A DNA stretch of 64,000 nucleotides, taken from positions 11,557,731 to 11,621,730 of the forward strand of contig OV121085.1 of NCBI GenBank assembly GCA_921293015.1, given 5' to 3'. Under the pieces are notes generated by a model. That model saw only the letters and a list, made by a program, of their open reading frames with translations, made no database searches and was not told where the DNA came from. Of the stretch, positions 59,344-64,000 are shown piece after piece. Position 1 is the first letter of the stretch. Every line of letters begins with the position of its first letter. The DNA is from Phorcus lineatus. Lineage: Eukaryota; Mollusca; Gastropoda; Trochida; Trochidae. A program made the position numbers and the translations under genes.

Positions 59344-60452
59344 ATTTGGCCGACATGTATTCTCATAAACAGCTGACCTACTTGTCAGTAACTTTAACAC
59401 ATCCTAATTATTTTGGAACATATTAAAACCTTTTTTAGTGAAAAAGTGATGCAGTCAATTTTAGTGGCTAATTCAACAAAACTCTTTTAAAATGTTTCAT
59501 GTTGGTTTCATGAAAAGCAATACCAATGAACAATAACGGTAGCGATGTTGACAAATTCAAATTGAATATTTGTTTTCATATTTCAAGGAATGAAGCACTA
59601 AGTACCATTATTTTCGAGTTTCTGTTCATGTGATTATTCAATGAATTATGTTATCATTTCTTATTTCAAGAGACACTGCCTCAGATGATGGAAGTCCCAT
59701 ATCCTCATTTATCTATAGTTTTTTATTATCGAGACTTACTGAGTGTTGCTGATAAATATACTTTTAATACTAATCGGTTCAGCACAGTGACAATATAAAA
59801 GATTATAAAAGTAAATCCCGATTCTGATCGAAAATCAGATAAAGACTGGTGCCAATTAGTCAAACATTATTCCAGAAATTCATCTGAAGCATTGACATGG
59901 TAGAATTTTAGTTGTTTTTTGAAAGGTTGTACAACTAGTTATGTTCACGGTACGTGCGACATCGGCTCCAGAAGTTACATGAATTTGCATAATGTCCTGA
60001 CATCACCAAGGACATGACAACAATTTAGTTGGGTCACAATGCTAAGACGTTACCCTTCAGGATGTCATCATACTCCCCGACTAATGATTATCATAATGAC
60101 TTCACTGTGTGAAAAGAAACAATTTTATTAAAGTCTTTTTTATATTCAGTGAAGGTTTTCAAATTTTTAAAGGTGATTGACCTCTCAGTGTTGTTGAAAA
60201 CTAAACAGCAATCACATTCAAAAGCCTTACATGTTTCAAAACACCAAGTTATAGTGCCTTCAGATATGATGTAGACGATGCTAATTAAGAGACGTTCGTT
60301 AATATGTCATTCTATCAGATTTATCATACACATACACAAAAAGCCTAAGCATTCATATATTATATAAAACACATATCGGAAACACTGAAAGCATTAAACA
60401 TACCTGTTGAGATAACCTTTAATGAAAAATCGACATCAAAGAGGTGACTTAC

Positions 60453-60592
60453 TGAACAGCAAGAGGCAGACACTCAGCAAAAAAGATAAAGCCCACACAT
60501 ACAGGGAGAGTGATAGAGTGGTTTATCTCTGAGATGGATTTGGGTGGAACCACATTCCAAACCTTTAAGTGAGCGAGATTTTTCAGGTGTCC
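60453..60592 (-). CDS. Candidate exon, possible membrane segment
   Basis: Minus strand, between acceptor 'atttcatgtcag' and donor CA|GTAAGT. Open for 46 codons, ending in a hydrophobic stretch (TLPVCVGFIFFAECLPLAV) that could begin a transmembrane span. No partner exon was found. Low confidence. Confidence 0.22.
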
Positions 60593-61351
60593 CTGACATG
60601 AAATATCTAAAAAAAAGGTGCAAATTTGAACGTGTTAAATTTAATGAACATGGCACATTTGAATAATAGAAAGGGTGTTTCACAGTCTGTGTAAGAGAAG
60701 GCATTTAGAGAATTTGATGAAGGTGAATAAATCATGATGAATTTCCGAGATGGAAATGTCATAACAATGATCACAGAATGATTTCTAATCATTTAAATGT
60801 TGTGAAATTTGCTTACTTTAATAATTAATGTTCAGTGAAAATCTAGAACAAACCTATTCTCTTCTTTATAATTTCAAGAGAACCACTGACATTATTCTTT
60901 GTTTTAACTATGCAGATAAATGTTCCCTAATGCAAATGATTAAATGCTGTTCACACTTAAATGGACGCACCCAGTTTTCGCTTGATAATTTCTCCTACGA
61001 TTTCGGATGATAATTAAGGTTGATCTTTGGGGCCATGAAGATAACAGCTTTTGCACCAACAAATATTAAGCGAAGTTTATTTTTTAATTAATCTTGAAAA
61101 ACTGTACTACAGTGCCTTTAAAATAAACCTCAATCGAAAAATAATAATTACAGCAAATAAAAACTAGATTTTTTTTTTAAAAACATTATTATGGCACACA
61201 TTTTCCCCCTTTTTCTTAATTTGCATATATAAACCTTTTGCAGCAGAACAGTAGAAAGTTTCTGGTGAAAAAAACAATTTAAGAAAACAAAAACCAATGC
61301 CCTAGTGCACAAAATGTGTATACCTAGGAGGATTCTGCCTATGAAACGCTA

Positions 61352-61716
61352 CTAATCAACAGGTAGGTTTACATAGGTTCAACCCACGCCATCTTTATGT
61401 ATGAATCCTATCATATATCTTCCATCTGGCAGACCATTTGGTGGATGTTAGCAGGTAATGTGTAAAATCTGGACACGGAGTCAGTACCAGTGTCTGCAGG
61501 ATGAGCAAGTCGTGCTATAAATGGTTCCACAAAGACCGAAAGGCTATAGGGGTAATTGTGTGGTATTTCGGTACATGAACTGTTTATACGAGCTGAAGGT
61601 ACAAGGAAAACACACCTTGATTGGTCGTGGATCTAACATCAGCGTTATACAATACCTTGTTGCTATAAGACGCCCAAAGTAATTGAAAACAAACCATTTA
61701 CTAGTATATATACAGT
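61352..61716 (-). repeat. Right arm of the long inverted repeat
   Basis: Reverse-complement partner of 55855-56219, same length. Weaker similarity seems to continue about 40 bases outward on both sides. Confidence 0.9.
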
Positions 61717-62099
61717 AAATACCAAATATTTCTGTACATTATTAACATTTGCGCTGAAATTGTGAACATATATACCAAAATACATTCAGCCATAAATAGA
61801 ATTACGTTTTTACTTAAAGAAGGATAAGTTCCAAAGAAAACGTTTAAGCTTATTCCCTTAATGCTTTCAATGAGCATTGATATAAAATGAGAGATGATTT
61901 CGTCATCTACAATATCAAGCTTCAATTTTCAATTAATCAAGACTGAAATACTTCAAATAGGTGAAGAGGAAGTTTAAGTTAACATTTGTGTGACGTCTCA
62001 ATGTTCTGTAATAAAGAAGTCCCTGACATGTTGCAATCTATTTCCGTTTGTTGTACAATACACATGTTCACATAAACGACACCTTTGAAATACGTTAAA

Positions 62100-62488
62100 T
62101 AGGCAGTAGCACGTTTTATTGATAAATAAAGTGATCTCACGAATACAAAAATAAATGTAACCAATTGCAAGATTTTTTAATAAAAAGAAGCAGATCAATG
62201 TTCAGTCTAGCATGGGGAACCCATTTCCCTGCCTTAAAAGATTAAAGGGTGTTCGTACAAAATGGCCGTCATAAATGTTTTCCTGTAACTTGATAATTTC
62301 TTCGACAACTAGGGATGACCCGGTTGACTACTGATATGTTTTCCCTTAGAAAATAACACTAACAGGGCAAACTGACCGAGGTTAGGACACCACCCGAGGT
62401 CGCCCGAACTTCGGACATTTTTTACTTGGAGCTTTTGGAGAAAATGTGCAGCCAGAAAATCTTTAACATATTACGTGCTATTGCCCTT
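62100..62488. mobile_element. MITE family B, copy 2
   Basis: The left end 'aggcagtagcacgtttta' and right end 'ttacgtgctattgccct' form an imperfect inverted repeat, flanked by TTAAAT and TTTAAA, which may reflect a TTAA-type target. The interior matches the copy in the astacin intron. Confidence 0.75.
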
Positions 62489-63923
62489 TAAACCATTTAT
62501 TATAATTCCAACAAAACTCTTACCCAAAACAAACCTGCTAGGCAATACCTGAGTTTGCACGAACATGGTTAGCGCATGCTGTGCACTAGTTCTGCATTGT
62601 TTGTGTGTATTACTGTATGTGCCATATTAACCATACAATAATAGCCTACAGGCTGTATGTCCTTGCTGCATGAGTCACACGCCTTGTGTTAAAGAATACA
62701 GGGTAATGTTGATGAGTATACAGAGCGTTGATATATCCCTCTGGCGAGTTCCCTTTCTACCATTGGTCTAGAAATGGTACTTCTAAAATTTGTATTGTAG
62801 AAAAATATAAATGTAAGCGAATGCATTACACTAATTCTATTTTGACTAAGATATATAAAATCCCATTTGCTACCTTGATTATTTAAATAAATAAAGATTA
62901 TGAATGATATTTTCACGTATACTCGAGTACATGAATGATATTATTCTTATAAAAAGATGTCGTAAAATTGACAGAATAATTTCATATGACGTGCCCAAAT
63001 AGTGTCTGAAAACATCAACAGTAAATGCAGTGTTGTGCAAGCCAGGAACACTTCATGAACATAATCATCCGCTCTCGCTCCTTCCTAAAACCCTGATCTC
63101 TTTCGGGCTATATCCCTCGTATGACTGGCAGCTTGATATTCGTGCCTATGCTCACCTGTTATGTTTTCAGCAATAGATATTTATCTATGGTGTTTTCGTA
63201 AAATGTCAAAGATAGATAAGTGAAACAGTTCATTGGAGTAAATAAGATGTAAACATTTTCAGTTATGCAGTTGCAACATAGTCTCGTTCTTGTTGTAACT
63301 TTTAGATTTGTTTGAGTTCATGTCTTCACTGTCATTTTCATTTTCTCACAACAGTGGAAGCTATTGGTTTTCGGGCCATATATAACTATAAAATCTGTCT
63401 GTTATTGTATCTGACTTCCGATTCAAACCTAAAATAAAATAAAAGTTTGCGAATTATAATATTTCGAAATCATTGTTATTTCTTTAGTACAAAGAACCGT
63501 AAAGACCATTAAAGTAGTGAATGACATGATAACATTTTTGCATGTCAACGCCGATTTTTCCAAAACTCTACACGTGCCATTCAAACAGCGCATTTACTAT
63601 ATCTATAGATTTCTTTTCATCCCCAAGATACGTTCATGGCATAATATCTTTTTATCTTAAATAAAACCAGATGGTTTCGAGGCGTCATTCCGGCAATCCA
63701 GAGATTACAAGTAAACGTTGTCTTTTTTAACGAGGGAAAAAGAAACAAACGAGTGTCTATTTCACTCTAAGCCTCGCCTGTCTCGACAAGAAAACATCTA
63801 TCAAAGAAAAAAACTGTTCTGCCATATATCAATTAAATTGGTTTCCACGTGCGTGAAGAATGTCTCTGAAAACATCAGGTACAAAGATAGTCGGACTCTT
63901 ACGTCTCGATGACATGATAACGT
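62489..63923. other. Intergenic, nothing recognised
   Basis: AT-rich, no supported exon. The open frame at 63718-63912 has no recognisable domain and could be leader sequence of a gene to the right. Confidence 0.35.
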
Positions 63924-63933
63924 TCTCGCGAGA
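63924..63933. promoter_or_regulatory. TCTCGCGAGA core-promoter motif
   Basis: A perfect palindrome, followed at once by 'tcacgtcacg' (CRE/E-box-like CpG words) in an otherwise AT-rich, CpG-poor stretch. This motif marks TATA-less promoters of housekeeping genes in animals, so a gene probably starts just beyond the right edge of the window. Confidence 0.45.
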
Positions 63934-64000
63934 TCACGTCACGTTATTATATCAATGTCAAGGTCACATGTGTCAAGAGAGTGCATCAAGAACATTAAGT

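Overview
The window is AT-rich animal genomic DNA. It shows small phase-matched exons with GT/AG introns, many short inverted-repeat transposons (MITEs), tRNA-headed SINEs and decayed LINEs. The SINE body and the 'CCCAGCAGGCA' element are of kinds I associate with molluscs. A mollusc, perhaps a bivalve, is my inference and is not proven by the sequence.

Layout. (1) 187-5687, plus strand: the last four exons of a single-pass membrane receptor-like protein. Its first visible intron is filled with a degenerate satellite that copies the exon end and splice donor. (2) 7486-12401, plus: a complete three-exon LYRM2 gene (mitochondrial LYR-motif protein), with a MITE in intron 1. (3) 14266-24830, minus: a nine-exon secreted astacin metalloprotease, rebuilt here with every splice phase matching (638 codons). 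Its order is signal peptide, prodomain with FxGD switch and RRKR site, astacin catalytic domain, C-type-lectin-like domain, kringle and a very basic tail. This is the most striking gene in the window. (4) 26.5-33.1 kb: accessory DNA with SINEs, MITEs, an array of palindromic AAGCTT motifs, an AGT microsatellite and a 127-bp tandem duplication. (5) 33.4-35.2 kb, minus: three weakly supported candidate exons, one with a signal peptide. (6) 37.8-41.2 kb: fragments of non-LTR retrotransposons in both orientations. (7) 42.2-49.1 kb, plus: a secreted cysteine-rich/beta-propeller-like protein in three exons, preceded by an orphan paralogous exon. Its large intron holds a SINE that supplies the splice donor and a frameshifted tyrosine-recombinase-like fragment. 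(8) 49.1-64 kb: mostly non-coding, dominated by a 365-bp inverted repeat with arms about 5.1 kb apart and a second inverted pair nested inside. A TCTCGCGAGA promoter-type motif lies at the right edge.

I see no functional link between the genes. The astacin protease and the propeller protein are both predicted to be secreted and the left-hand protein to sit at the cell surface, so extracellular or immune-type roles are possible but unproven. No operons, CRISPR arrays or prokaryotic genes are present.
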